Positions 43,779 through 53,674 of a stretch of DNA of 64,000 bases are shown one piece after another. The notes under the pieces were generated by a model that was not told the origin of the DNA, did not search any database, and was given only the letters and a program-made list of their open reading frames with translations. The stretch is from Thermococcus sp. 18S1 (GTDB lineage Archaea; Methanobacteriota_B; Thermococci; Thermococcales; Thermococcaceae): contig NZ_SNUU01000001.1 of assembly GCF_012027645.1 (NCBI RefSeq), positions 1,364,001-1,428,000 on the forward strand, read 5' to 3'. Every line of letters begins with the position of its first letter. Position 1 is the stretch's first letter. The translations under genes were made by a program, and so were the position numbers.

Positions 43779-44249
43779 ATGAAAGTTGAAGGATTCGTTG
43801 CTTCCCTTAGAAACGCCGAGACCATCGGTGAGCTGTTCAAGATACTCGCGGAGAAAGGCGCCCCGGTCGCCGAGCTCGACGGGAAAAGGTTTCTCATCGT
43901 CGTTGAGGGTGACTTCGAGGGGAGGAGGTTCTGGACCGAGATAAACGGCGAGAAGGCCAACCAGGCCCTTGGAGATGCTATGCTCAACTCCTCAAGCTTC
44001 CCCTTCAAGTGCAAGCGCCCATACACCGGCGGGAACGTCATCTTCGTGGACTTCGACGACATCGAGGTTGAGGAGTTCCTCGTTGCGTACCGCGACTCCG
44101 AATACGGCATATTCTACCGCGTCAGGAACGGGGACGCCGAGGAGATTGCAAAGGAGGAATACGAGAAACTGCTCCCTGGGATGCCCGAGTTCAAAATAAA
44201 GTCCATGAGCGAGGAGCAGATGGACATGATGGGGGCATTCTTCGGCTGA
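43779..44249 (+). CDS. Conserved hypothetical protein
   Basis: The 156-residue acidic soluble protein starts KVEGFVASLRNAETIGELFK, with strands and helices alternating and a C-terminus rich in Met (EEQMDMMGAFFG). I do not recognise the family. The start at ATG 43779 is set by a TATA (CTTTTATACC, about 43739-43748), giving a leader of only a few bases; the frame open to 43707 overlaps the divergent ClC start. Convergent with the CPA2 antiporter gene 18 bp downstream. Function unknown. Confidence 0.75.
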   Translation: MKVEGFVASLRNAETIGELFKILAEKGAPVAELDGKRFLIVVEGDFEGRRFWTEINGEKANQALGDAMLNSSSFPFKCKRPYTGGNVIFVDFDDIEVEEFLVAYRDSEYGIFYRVRNGDAEEIAKEEYEKLLPGMPEFKIKSMSEEQMDMMGAFFG

Positions 44250-44267
44250 TGAAGAAAAGAGAGAGGC

Positions 44268-45587
44268 TCACCCGGAGCCCTTCAGTTCTTTTATCCTCTT
44301 CTTCGTGCTCTCTATCCTCTCGACCTTTGCGCTGGCCTTCTGCGCCCTCGTTGTCTCTATCTCCTCCCTGAAAGCCCACTTGAGGAGAGGCGGGGTTATC
44401 AGCACCGAGACCGTTATGAATATCAGGGTCGCCGCTATGAACTCCGGGGCGTGCTCGGGACTTATCGCGCCGCCGTGGATTGCAACCATCAGGTCAACGA
44501 GCGCAACTTCAGTCCTCGGAACCGAACCGATGCCCATCTGGAGCGACATCTGGAGGTTCTTCTTTGTGAAGAGGAAATCCCTTCCACGACCCCAGGCGGT
44601 TATCCAGGCTCCCAGCCCCCTTCCAGCCACCTTTCCGAAGACGGCGACGGCAGTGAGGACCGCGGCCAGAATCAGGGCGTTGGCGTTCTCGAAGACGGTG
44701 AGGTTGAGCATCGCCCCCGTGTGGACGAAGAAGAACGGTATCAGCAGGCCGTAGCCGATGGCCTTCACGTCCTCCATAAGGCGCTTTCCTTCGGGGAGCT
44801 TCGAGAGGACGAGACCCATCATGAACGCACCCTCGATGGCGGCCGCGAACCAGCCTTCAGCTAAAGCCGCGAAGAGGAACATCATCCCCAGAACCACTCC
44901 GAGGATTCCCTTCTCAACGTGAAGCTTCTCGGCGAATTTTATGTAATAATCGACGAGGAACCACCAGATGACACCGGTGAGAATGAAGAACGCCGCGATT
45001 TTAACCGAGAGCTCCAGAAGGCCGCCGCTTCCGACGGCAAAGATGACGAGGGCTATTCCAAGAAAGTCGTCCATAACGCTCGCGCTCAGGGAAGCCGCCC
45101 CAACCTCGCTTTTGAGAACTCCCAAATCCATCATCACCCTGACGGTCAGGCCGATGCTCGTTGCGGTGAGGAGAACACCGCCCGCAAAGGCCTCCCTGCT
45201 CGGGTAACCCATCTCCATGAGGGCGAACCAGCCGAGGACAAGGGGGACGAAGACACCGAGAACCGTCGAAACGGTGGCCGTGAGGCCGGTCTTTTTGAGC
45301 TGTTCGAGGTCTGCATCGAGGGCACCGAGAAACAGGAGGAATATTATACCCAGCTTGGCGAGGAAGTTGGCCACCACCGTCATGTCCGTGGTGAAGGCCT
45401 CACCGCTGACTATCGGGAGGTACTGGGGCGCGACTATTCCAAAATAGACGAGGTTTCCGAGTATCATTCCCATCAGCAGTTCTCCGAGGACTCCTGGAAG
45501 CTCGTAGCGCTCGATGATGCTGTCCCCTATCTTCGCGAGGATTAGCGAGAGTCCAAGGGCGAAGAGAAGCCACGTCACGCTCTCCAT
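44268..45587 (-). CDS. Cation:proton antiporter, CPA2/KefB type
   Basis: The 439-residue membrane protein has about 12-13 hydrophobic helices. ELPGVLGELLMGMILGNLVYFG (in two parts, about 30-50) and the middle MDDFLGIALVIF (about 170-181) with the paired acidic residue are typical of CPA2 exchangers; the last 40 residues form a very basic cytoplasmic helix. There is no TrkA-N domain. The ion could be Na+ or K+. Its start overlaps the CBS-protein gene by 13 bp, suggesting the CBS protein regulates it. Confidence 0.88.
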   Translation of the reverse strand: MESVTWLLFALGLSLILAKIGDSIIERYELPGVLGELLMGMILGNLVYFGIVAPQYLPIVSGEAFTTDMTVVANFLAKLGIIFLLFLGALDADLEQLKKTGLTATVSTVLGVFVPLVLGWFALMEMGYPSREAFAGGVLLTATSIGLTVRVMMDLGVLKSEVGAASLSASVMDDFLGIALVIFAVGSGGLLELSVKIAAFFILTGVIWWFLVDYYIKFAEKLHVEKGILGVVLGMMFLFAALAEGWFAAAIEGAFMMGLVLSKLPEGKRLMEDVKAIGYGLLIPFFFVHTGAMLNLTVFENANALILAAVLTAVAVFGKVAGRGLGAWITAWGRGRDFLFTKKNLQMSLQMGIGSVPRTEVALVDLMVAIHGGAISPEHAPEFIAATLIFITVSVLITPPLLKWAFREEIETTRAQKASAKVERIESTKKRIKELKGSG

Positions 45588-46069
45588 TGGGCACCACCCA
45601 CCCGTAGCAGTCTTAGTAGCTCGTCTATCAGTATGCGCAGGCTCACCTCACCCACCAGCCTGCCGTCCTTTACGACCGCCAGCACCTGAATCCTGTATTT
45701 ACGCATCTTTATCAGCGCGTCAAGAACCGTTGCGTCTTCCTCAACCGTCAGTACGTGCTTCTCTGCAACGTCCTCCGCCTTTGTAGCTCCGCCGAGCATC
45801 GAGCGCATGGTTTTGCTCGTCATCCCCAGCTTGAACTTGTGGGCCTCGGGCGGCAGAAGGACGTCTATGACGTCCCTGTACCTGATGACTCCCACTAACT
45901 TCATGTTCTCCCTGTTGTCAACCACCCATACGTGGTGTCGGGTTCTGAGTATCTTGAGGACACTGAGGAGGTCGGAATCGGCCGTTACCACGGGCATCGT
46001 TTCGAATCTCGGCATTATATCGGCCAGTTTTAGTGAGTGGAATCTCTCGAGGGCGGACTCGACTTCCAT
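45575..46069 (-). CDS. CBS-domain protein paired with the CPA2 antiporter
   Basis: The 164-residue soluble protein consists of two CBS units (about 12-70 and 95-150), the first with VIRYRDVIDVLLPPE and the second with VGEVSLRILIDELLR. Such pairs bind adenosyl nucleotides and gate partner transporters. ATG 46069 lies after GGTGGTGGTC. It overlaps the antiporter gene by 13 bp, which is strong evidence for a joint role. The region between this gene and the divergent CPA1 gene (160 bp) holds both promoters. Confidence 0.85.
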   Translation of the reverse strand: MEVESALERFHSLKLADIMPRFETMPVVTADSDLLSVLKILRTRHHVWVVDNRENMKLVGVIRYRDVIDVLLPPEAHKFKLGMTSKTMRSMLGGATKAEDVAEKHVLTVEEDATVLDALIKMRKYRIQVLAVVKDGRLVGEVSLRILIDELLRLLRVGGAQWRA

Positions 46070-46230
46070 GACCACCACCATTTTCAGCTGGTGGAAAAAG
46101 TTCTATTTAAGGCTTTGTGGGTCGAACGCGACACCGAGGCAACGTTTAGAACATTGTACCAAAAGGATAACAAAAAGGCCTCCCGGCATGCTTATTAACT
46201 CTGAAGACAAAATCAACAGGAGGAATAGCG

Positions 46231-47577
46231 ATGTCTGTGACGGGTGCATCGAACGTCCTGGTGCCAAGCGTTGACCTGCTGGTCTACGTGTTCTTCGTCG
46301 TCCTTGCGGTGGGACTGGTTTCACTCCTCGTGAGCAGGCGGTTCAACGTATCCTACATTCCCCTCTTCATGTTCCTCGGCATACTGGTCGGCCCCGTTCT
46401 GGGGCTCCTTAACCGGAACCTCGCCAACGAGCTCTTCAACTACGTCCGCGTCTTCGGCCTGGTGATGATACTCTTCACCGAGGGGCACACCCTCAGCTGG
46501 AAGATGCTCAAGAGGAACTTCAAGACCATACTGGCCCTTGATACCATCGGGCTCCTTCTCACAGCTTTCATCATCGGCGGGATTTTCTCGTGGCTCTTTC
46601 ACGTGCCCTTCATCGTCGGGTTCCTTTTCGGGGCCATCATAGGCGCCACAGACCCGGCCACGTTAATCCCCCTCTTCAGGCAGTATCGTGTTCGCGAGGA
46701 CATCGAGACCGTCATCGTCACCGAGTCGATATTCAACGACCCGATGGGAATAGTTCTCGCGTCGGTGGCCGTCGCGATGCTGGTTCCCGAGGCGTCCAGC
46801 GCGAGGTTCCTGGAGGCCATAGCGGGCTACATCGGCCTTTATCCAGCGGCCGTCGTCTTCTTCCTGTACCAGATGGGTGCCTCGATACTCATGGGGGCGC
46901 TGCTTGGTGTTGTGGGGTACAACATCCTGAAGAGGACTGAGGTTAGGGACTTTCCCGAGATTGTCATATTCTCCCTTGTGATGGCCTTTGGGGGCTTCCT
47001 CCTCGGCGAACTGGCCCAGGCCTCGGGCTATCTTGTGGCCACCGTTACGGGCATCGTTCTGGGCAACCATAAGGTCTTCTTCAGGGACGATATCTCAGTG
47101 GTCAAGAAGGTCATGCGGGCCGTTGAGAGGGAGGTTCACTTCAACGAGAGCCTCGCGACGATATCCACCATCTTCATCTTCACCCTTCTGGGCGCCAGCC
47201 TGAACCCGGAGATAATAAAGGGCCACATCGTCCAGGGCGTTATCATAGCGTTCGCCCTGATGCTGGTCGCCAGGCCCCTCGCATCCCTTCCCGTTCTGAA
47301 GTGGCGCTCCTTCAAGGAATACCTGTTCATATCGCTTGAGGGCCCGAGGGGCGTCGTTCCCGCCGCCCTGGCCAGCCTCCCCCTGACCCTCGGAATCACT
47401 TACAACAACCCCGACCTGATCCAGTGGGGGGAAACCATCCTCAGCGTCACCATAATCACCGTCCTAGTCACTGTCCTCGTTGAGACCCTCTGGGTTCCGA
47501 TACTCAGAAGGGAACTGCTCGAGGTGAGGAGCATAGAGAGGGAGATGAAGAAGGCCGGCTACAAACCCAACTCCTAG
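46231..47577 (+). CDS. Cation:proton antiporter, CPA1/NhaP type
   Basis: The 448-residue protein has about 12-13 membrane helices and the CPA1 signature: GAIIGATDPATLIPLF (about 130-145) and ESIFNDPMGIVLASV (about 168-182) with the ND pair replacing the CPA2 DD pair, plus GPRGVVPAALASLPL near 370-384. It likely exports Na+ against H+ uptake. AGGAGGAATAGCG gives a strong ribosome site before ATG 46231. It is divergent from the CBS-CPA2 pair, so two antiporter types lie back to back. Confidence 0.9.
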   Translation: MSVTGASNVLVPSVDLLVYVFFVVLAVGLVSLLVSRRFNVSYIPLFMFLGILVGPVLGLLNRNLANELFNYVRVFGLVMILFTEGHTLSWKMLKRNFKTILALDTIGLLLTAFIIGGIFSWLFHVPFIVGFLFGAIIGATDPATLIPLFRQYRVREDIETVIVTESIFNDPMGIVLASVAVAMLVPEASSARFLEAIAGYIGLYPAAVVFFLYQMGASILMGALLGVVGYNILKRTEVRDFPEIVIFSLVMAFGGFLLGELAQASGYLVATVTGIVLGNHKVFFRDDISVVKKVMRAVEREVHFNESLATISTIFIFTLLGASLNPEIIKGHIVQGVIIAFALMLVARPLASLPVLKWRSFKEYLFISLEGPRGVVPAALASLPLTLGITYNNPDLIQWGETILSVTIITVLVTVLVETLWVPILRRELLEVRSIEREMKKAGYKPNS

Positions 47578-47614
47578 CCATCTTTTACGCTTCCCGAAGG
47601 AGTTGGGTTTTGTT

Positions 47615-47673
47615 CCGACATATTTTGGTTCGGATAAGGTCCATTTTTGGCCGACAAGTATATAAGGTTCGGC
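47615..47673. promoter_or_regulatory. Two interrupted palindromes around a TATA box
   Basis: TTCCGA (47613-47618) with TTCGG/TCGGAT (47629-47635), and GCCGA (47650-47654) with TCGGC (47669-47673), form two inverted repeats. The second brackets the TATA box TATATAA (47659-47665) of the membrane-protein gene that starts at 47712. All half-sites share CCGA/TCGG. A repressor covering the TATA box, with an upstream helper site, is a reasonable reading. Confidence 0.4.
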
Positions 47674-47711
47674 GGATTATGGAATTACGTGGAGGGGGCA
47701 AGGTGATTTGA

Positions 47712-48401
47712 ATGAGGACTTGGGAAAAGGGAATAATTATGATTGCCAGGACCATCGTTTTCTTTGGTCTTATCAGCACCCTCATGTACGGAAAGTTTGA
47801 CCAGATTCTCAGCGCTGCCGCGGGTCTATTCGCCCTCTTCGTTCCAAGCATCGTCAGGAAGATATACCCCCACCCCAGCAGGAGAATCTGGCCGTGGGTC
47901 AGCCCTTTCTACAACGACAGCATCTACGCCCTCTTCGCGATATTCATGGCGGCCCACATAACTTTTCTCAACGTCCCATTTCTCCAGCTTGACCTCTACA
48001 ACCAGGTATGGAAGGGTGCCGACGTCCCGAGCCACTACCTTGGCGGCCTCGTGACGTGGGTTATATTCAACGAGGTTGTTCTGGAATCGTCGAGGACATA
48101 CAACCTCCACTGGAGCCCGCTGAAGATAGTTTCCATAAGTCTCTTTGCCCTCTTTCTCGTGGGGATTGCGTGGGAGTTCTTTGAGGTGGCCCTTCAGCCA
48201 AACATGCCGTGGCTCTACGAGAGCATGAGCAACAAGATGCAGGACGTCGTCATGGAGCTTCTCGGCTTTGGAACCGGAATACTCATGGTCTTCAAACTGG
48301 AGTATCCATACTCCATGAAGAAGCCCCTCGAAAACGCCCCCGTGCAGTTTGGGACCACGTCCGTTGATATACTTCCCCAGCCGGACCACGTGAAAGAATG
48401 A
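47712..48401 (+). CDS. Conserved multi-pass membrane protein
   Basis: The 229-residue protein has six hydrophobic segments (about 9-26, 33-48, 68-88, 105-122, 136-154, 175-192) with conserved-looking acids and histidines between them: SHYLGGLVTW, FNEVVLESS and GIAWEFFEVALQ then DVVMELLGFGTG. This resembles the DUF2238/YjdF-type membrane family, but I am not sure. AAGGTGATTTGA precedes ATG 47712. The promoter carries CCGA/TCGG palindromes, so expression may be regulated. It is convergent with the agmatinase-like gene, 6 bp apart. Confidence 0.7.
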   Translation: MRTWEKGIIMIARTIVFFGLISTLMYGKFDQILSAAAGLFALFVPSIVRKIYPHPSRRIWPWVSPFYNDSIYALFAIFMAAHITFLNVPFLQLDLYNQVWKGADVPSHYLGGLVTWVIFNEVVLESSRTYNLHWSPLKIVSISLFALFLVGIAWEFFEVALQPNMPWLYESMSNKMQDVVMELLGFGTGILMVFKLEYPYSMKKPLENAPVQFGTTSVDILPQPDHVKE

Positions 48402-48407
48402 AAGAGC

Positions 48408-49274
48408 TCAGGGCTTTCTCGTTCCCATCGATCCGATGAAATAGAACAGCAGCTTTGCCGCCGTCAGCGCGGTAACGTCACCAAGCTCGCTCCCCGCGAC
48501 CTCCATTATGTCAAAGCCGGCTATCCTCTTGTTCTCCACGAGCCATTCAACGGCTTCGACGACGTCCCAGAACCTCAAACCCCCTGCTTCGGGGGTTCCA
48601 GTTGAGGGGACGAGCGAAAGGTCAAACGCGTCGATATCAACCGAGAGGTAAACCGGCTCCGGGAGGGGCTTCACCAGCTCAACGAAGGCATCGAAGTCGT
48701 AGTCCCTCGCGTGAACCCAGGCTATACCTTCCCTCTCCGCGTACTCGACCTCCTCCCTCGTGCCGCTCCTTATTCCAAACATCGCCTCCCTGACTCCCAG
48801 CTCGCCTATCCTCCTCGCCACACAGGCGTGGTTGTATGGGTTGTCCTCGTAGCTCTCGCGCAGGTCGAGATGGGCATCGAAGACGACGTAGCTGGCCGGC
48901 TTGAGCGCCTCAACGGCTCCGAGGGTCTGGGAGTGCTCACCGCCGAGCAGTATCGGAATGGCGTCCGGATTGACGCGCTTGAGCTCCTCGACGGTCTCCC
49001 TAACCCTGTCCGCGGTCTTGCGGGGGTCGCCGGCAACGACGGCAACGTCCCCGATGTCCGCTATGGGGAGTTCGGCTATGTCAACGTCGTAGTCGAGGAT
49101 GTAGCTCTCAAGGTTGAGCGTCGCGTGCCTGATGAGCGTTGGCCCGAACCTCGCGCCGGGCTTGAAGCTGGTCGTTCCGTCGAAGGGCACGCCCAAGATG
49201 ACGAATCTGGCCTCTTCGGGCTCAGTAAGTGGAAATTCAAGCTTAAGCGTTTCATAGGTGTACAGGAAGTCCAT
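48408..49274 (-). CDS. Agmatinase/aminopropylagmatine ureohydrolase family enzyme
   Basis: The 288-residue ureohydrolase has the binuclear Mn site: GGEHSQT (about 113-119), VFDAHLDLRESY (about 134-145, D-x-H-x-D) and SVDIDAFDLSLVP (about 213-225). In Thermococcales the homologous enzyme removes urea from N1-aminopropylagmatine to give spermidine. The N-terminus GVPFDGTTSFKPGARFGP fits agmatinases rather than arginases. It is followed upstream on the strand by aIF5A, whose hypusine is built from spermidine; the two genes may be functionally tied. A TTTTAA box near 49307 and GGAGGTGCG precede ATG 49274. Confidence 0.88.
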   Translation of the reverse strand: MDFLYTYETLKLEFPLTEPEEARFVILGVPFDGTTSFKPGARFGPTLIRHATLNLESYILDYDVDIAELPIADIGDVAVVAGDPRKTADRVRETVEELKRVNPDAIPILLGGEHSQTLGAVEALKPASYVVFDAHLDLRESYEDNPYNHACVARRIGELGVREAMFGIRSGTREEVEYAEREGIAWVHARDYDFDAFVELVKPLPEPVYLSVDIDAFDLSLVPSTGTPEAGGLRFWDVVEAVEWLVENKRIAGFDIMEVAGSELGDVTALTAAKLLFYFIGSMGTRKP

Positions 49275-49343
49275 ACTCGCACCTCCGGGAAGAATTAGGG
49301 TGTCCTCTTAAAAGGTTGCGGGAAAGAGAAGAGCGAAGGGGGC

Positions 49344-49754
49344 TCACTCGCCCTTGAGCCTCATAATCTTGATCCTGCCGAGGGTCTCCCAGTACTCGAC
49401 GTTAATGCCCTCCTTGAGCTGGTCCCTGACTTCGTCGGCGACACCGCTCTCGAGCGGGATGTCGAAGAGCTCGTAGGTCTCCATGTCCATGATCTGGACG
49501 GTGTCCGGGGTCATGGCGATGATCTGAGCGGTTCTCTTGTCGATGATCGGAACGTCAACCTCAGCGCTGGTGGGCTTGACGATGCTCCTGACCTTGCCGT
49601 CGAAGATTCCAACGGCCTCGATCCTGGCCTTGGCTGAGCCGTGCTTTCCGGGTGAGGAAACGGTTATGTTGCCGATCCTGCAGGGCTCTCCATCGATGAG
49701 GATGTACCTTCCCGGCTTGAGCTTGCTAACCTGAACCTTGGTCTTGTCTCCCAT
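49344..49754 (-). CDS. Translation initiation factor aIF5A
   Basis: The 136-residue protein is archaeal IF5A, which relieves ribosome stalling and carries hypusine or deoxyhypusine. The modification loop [11 protein letters not shown] puts the lysine at residue 37, followed by an OB domain (about 72-136). ATG 49754 is preceded by GGGAGGTC. It lies next to the ureohydrolase of spermidine synthesis, the precursor of its modification. The gap of about 70 bp may hold the separate ureohydrolase promoter. Confidence 0.96.
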   Translation of the reverse strand: MGDKTKVQVSKLKPGRYILIDGEPCRIGNITVSSPGKHGSAKARIEAVGIFDGKVRSIVKPTSAEVDVPIIDKRTAQIIAMTPDTVQIMDMETYELFDIPLESGVADEVRDQLKEGINVEYWETLGRIKIMRLKGE

Positions 49755-49828
49755 TTTTCAGACCTCCCATAAGCGTTCTAAAACCGATTGGGAAGGGTCT
49801 TTAAAAAATTTTTGAAAAGGGGAAATGT

Positions 49829-51208
49829 TCATCGACGGGCCTTCAGCAGCATGCCGTTCATGAGCACAGGTACGAGGAGCACGAGGCCCAGCACCGCGCC
49901 GATCTTCACCGGCATCTTCGGGGCGGTGAGCGAGTAGTAGAGGGTCGCCAGCCCGCTGACGAAAAGGAGCAGCATCATGGCAGAGACTACAGCCTTATTA
50001 TGTGTCAGCTCGGAGGAAAGCAGCGGGTAGCTCTCGACCGCGGCCATGAGCGCCGCCACGGCAAATGGCACAACAACGAACATCGTCCTGACGTCGCCCA
50101 CCACCATGGCGCCGGCGACTATCATGCCGATGAGGCCCACGAAACCCAGGCTCTGGTTTCTTCCAAGCTGCATAACCTCGGAGAGCATCTGACTGCCCAT
50201 CTCGATGAGGATGATTATGGTCGTGAGGCCGGCTAGATAGAGGGACAGCATCAGGAGCGCTATGAGGGTCGTGTCGTTGGGTACATTGCCCCTCAGGACG
50301 GCGGGTATTGAGTAGAAGACCTCTATCGAGTCCATCGGGCTCTTTTCGCTGTTGGTGGCGTAGTCCTTGAGATCGTTGAACTTCATGAAAAGCTTCATTG
50401 ATTCATCGGCGGGGATGTTCGGGTTCTGGAACGCCTCGCCGTAGGCCTGGTAGGCGGCGCCCAGGGAGTAGGCGACGGTGAAAGCCGCGGCGAAGCTCAG
50501 GATTATCTGGAGAACGAAAACCGCCGCGAGAACTTTCCTCAGGTCGAGCTCCTCCGGGGTGAAGCTGCCCAGGACGTAGTAAACCCCCGCGCCAAGACCG
50601 AGGGATATGAAGACCGAGACTATCATGAAGAGGACTCCCCTCGTGGTCAGGGACAGGTCAAATGACGTTATTGAGGATACCGCACCATTCATGTACTGAA
50701 CCGCCTGAGGCGCGGTTACCATGCTGAGCGCCTGGTTTCTGATCAGAAACGCCGAAGCGAGGGTGAAAAGAACAAAGAGTATCGAGACGACAGAAATGAA
50801 CTCGAGGGTCCTGCCCTTCGCCATTATGAGCATCAAAACGGAGAGCAGTATCGTTCCGACCGCCAGAATGGGGATGTACTTCGAGCTCACCCCAAAGATA
50901 AGGGCGAGGCCGTATGAGGAGTAGTAGGTTGTGACGCCGAGCATTATCATCAGGAACATCATCAGGCTGAATATCAGTGCGGGAGTCCTGGCTATCTTAA
51001 AGAACAGCTCGTATATGAGGTAGCGCGTCTTCTTGGTGCTCTCAGCCTCGCTGTATATCAGGAACATTGCCACCAGCATCGGGAGGAGTGAAATCAGGAA
51101 CCCTTTGAGTCCAAAGGTTATGTAGTACTTTGGCAGAACCAGGAAGTTCCATATTCCAAGGACGTATCCGGCGATTAAGAACGCCATCAGGAAACTTATT
51201 TTTCGCAT
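49829..51208 (-). CDS. NSS-like (sodium symporter superfamily) membrane transporter
   Basis: The 459-residue protein has about 12 hydrophobic helices. The first reads GYVLGIWNFLVLPKYY, resembling the unwound TM1 of neurotransmitter:sodium symporters (G-x-x-x-G-x-W-x-F), followed by GLKGFLISLLPMLVAMFLI as TM2. The rest is diverged and I place it in or near the NSS/APC superfamily with moderate confidence; the substrate cannot be told. A minus-strand TATA (TTTTTATATTTTG, about 51277-51290) implies a leader of about 50 nt, and GGGGGTGTC precedes ATG 51208. Confidence 0.6.
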   Translation of the reverse strand: MRKISFLMAFLIAGYVLGIWNFLVLPKYYITFGLKGFLISLLPMLVAMFLIYSEAESTKKTRYLIYELFFKIARTPALIFSLMMFLMIMLGVTTYYSSYGLALIFGVSSKYIPILAVGTILLSVLMLIMAKGRTLEFISVVSILFVLFTLASAFLIRNQALSMVTAPQAVQYMNGAVSSITSFDLSLTTRGVLFMIVSVFISLGLGAGVYYVLGSFTPEELDLRKVLAAVFVLQIILSFAAAFTVAYSLGAAYQAYGEAFQNPNIPADESMKLFMKFNDLKDYATNSEKSPMDSIEVFYSIPAVLRGNVPNDTTLIALLMLSLYLAGLTTIIILIEMGSQMLSEVMQLGRNQSLGFVGLIGMIVAGAMVVGDVRTMFVVVPFAVAALMAAVESYPLLSSELTHNKAVVSAMMLLLFVSGLATLYYSLTAPKMPVKIGAVLGLVLLVPVLMNGMLLKARR

Positions 51209-51311
51209 GGATTGACACCCCCATTGGTTGCCTTTGTGGCGTTATTTCCAAGTGCCAAAAAAATTAAGCATAGACAAAATATAAAAACATTATGTAGCTT
51301 TTTCGCTTTTT

Positions 51312-53037
<1,726 letters not shown>

Positions 53038-53063
53038 GGTAACACCCCTAGTAACTTGGCGAA

Positions 53064-53078
53064 GGTATATATAAGCCC
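53064..53078. promoter_or_regulatory. Bidirectional TATA for two divergent genes
   Basis: GGTATATATAAGC reads as a TATA box on both strands. On the plus strand it is 25-30 bp before ATG 53096, so the phosphoesterase mRNA should be leaderless. On the minus strand it lies about 30 bp before ATG 53037. Just 58 bp separate the two starts, with a single obvious promoter element. Confidence 0.65.
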
Positions 53079-53095
53079 TGCTCCTATTCCCTTTA

Positions 53096-53674
53096 ATGCC
53101 GATAAAACTCCCGCTCTTCCGGAAAAAGGTCCTGGAGCTGCTGTCATCCACCGACGAAACCAAGGTCATGCACATCAGCGACACCCCAGAGAGCGCCTAC
53201 CGTTTCATCGGGGGACTCCTCGAGAGGACTCATCCCGAATACGTTATCCACACTGGCGACCTCGCGGACAACATAAAGCTTGAGCGGAGACCCGACATGA
53301 AGCCGCTCTACGTGGGGGCAGTGCGGAAGCTGGCCCGCGTCCTCAAGAACTCCGGGACGGAACTCTACGTGGTCCCCGGCAACGAGGATGAGCCTGAGGT
53401 AGTCAGGGAGTTCTTCGGGGAAAGCGTCGTCGAGCCCGGAACTATCGTCGAGATAGAGGGAAAGAGGTTTGCCCTCGGCCACACGTGGAGGGAAGTGGCT
53501 GGCCTGGACGCCGATTTTAGACTTTACGGCCACAACTTCAAGCTGATAGACAGGGGTCTGAACGGCGTCCTCGGTGTCAACTTCGTTCTTCTCCCGAGCG
53601 GGAAGACCTACCGGGTGAAGTATCCCGGCGGGACGGATTTTGATAGGGGATACAAGATGTGGAGGGGTATGTGA
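53096..53674 (+). CDS. Calcineurin-like metallophosphoesterase
   Basis: The 192-residue protein shows the metallophosphoesterase blocks in order: MHISDTPES (about 25-33, D-x-H replaced by H-I-S-D), IHTGDLADN (about 51-59), VPGNEDEP (about 93-100), ALGHTW (about 127-132) and YGHNF (about 144-148). This suits the compact YfcE/MJ0936-type phosphodiesterases, which cleave 2',3'- or similar phosphodiesters in vitro. The first block is unusual in lacking the D-x-H pair, so one metal site may be altered. The gene is leaderless from the shared TATA. Its stop overlaps the next start (GTGATG). Confidence 0.8.
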   Translation: MPIKLPLFRKKVLELLSSTDETKVMHISDTPESAYRFIGGLLERTHPEYVIHTGDLADNIKLERRPDMKPLYVGAVRKLARVLKNSGTELYVVPGNEDEPEVVREFFGESVVEPGTIVEIEGKRFALGHTWREVAGLDADFRLYGHNFKLIDRGLNGVLGVNFVLLPSGKTYRVKYPGGTDFDRGYKMWRGM

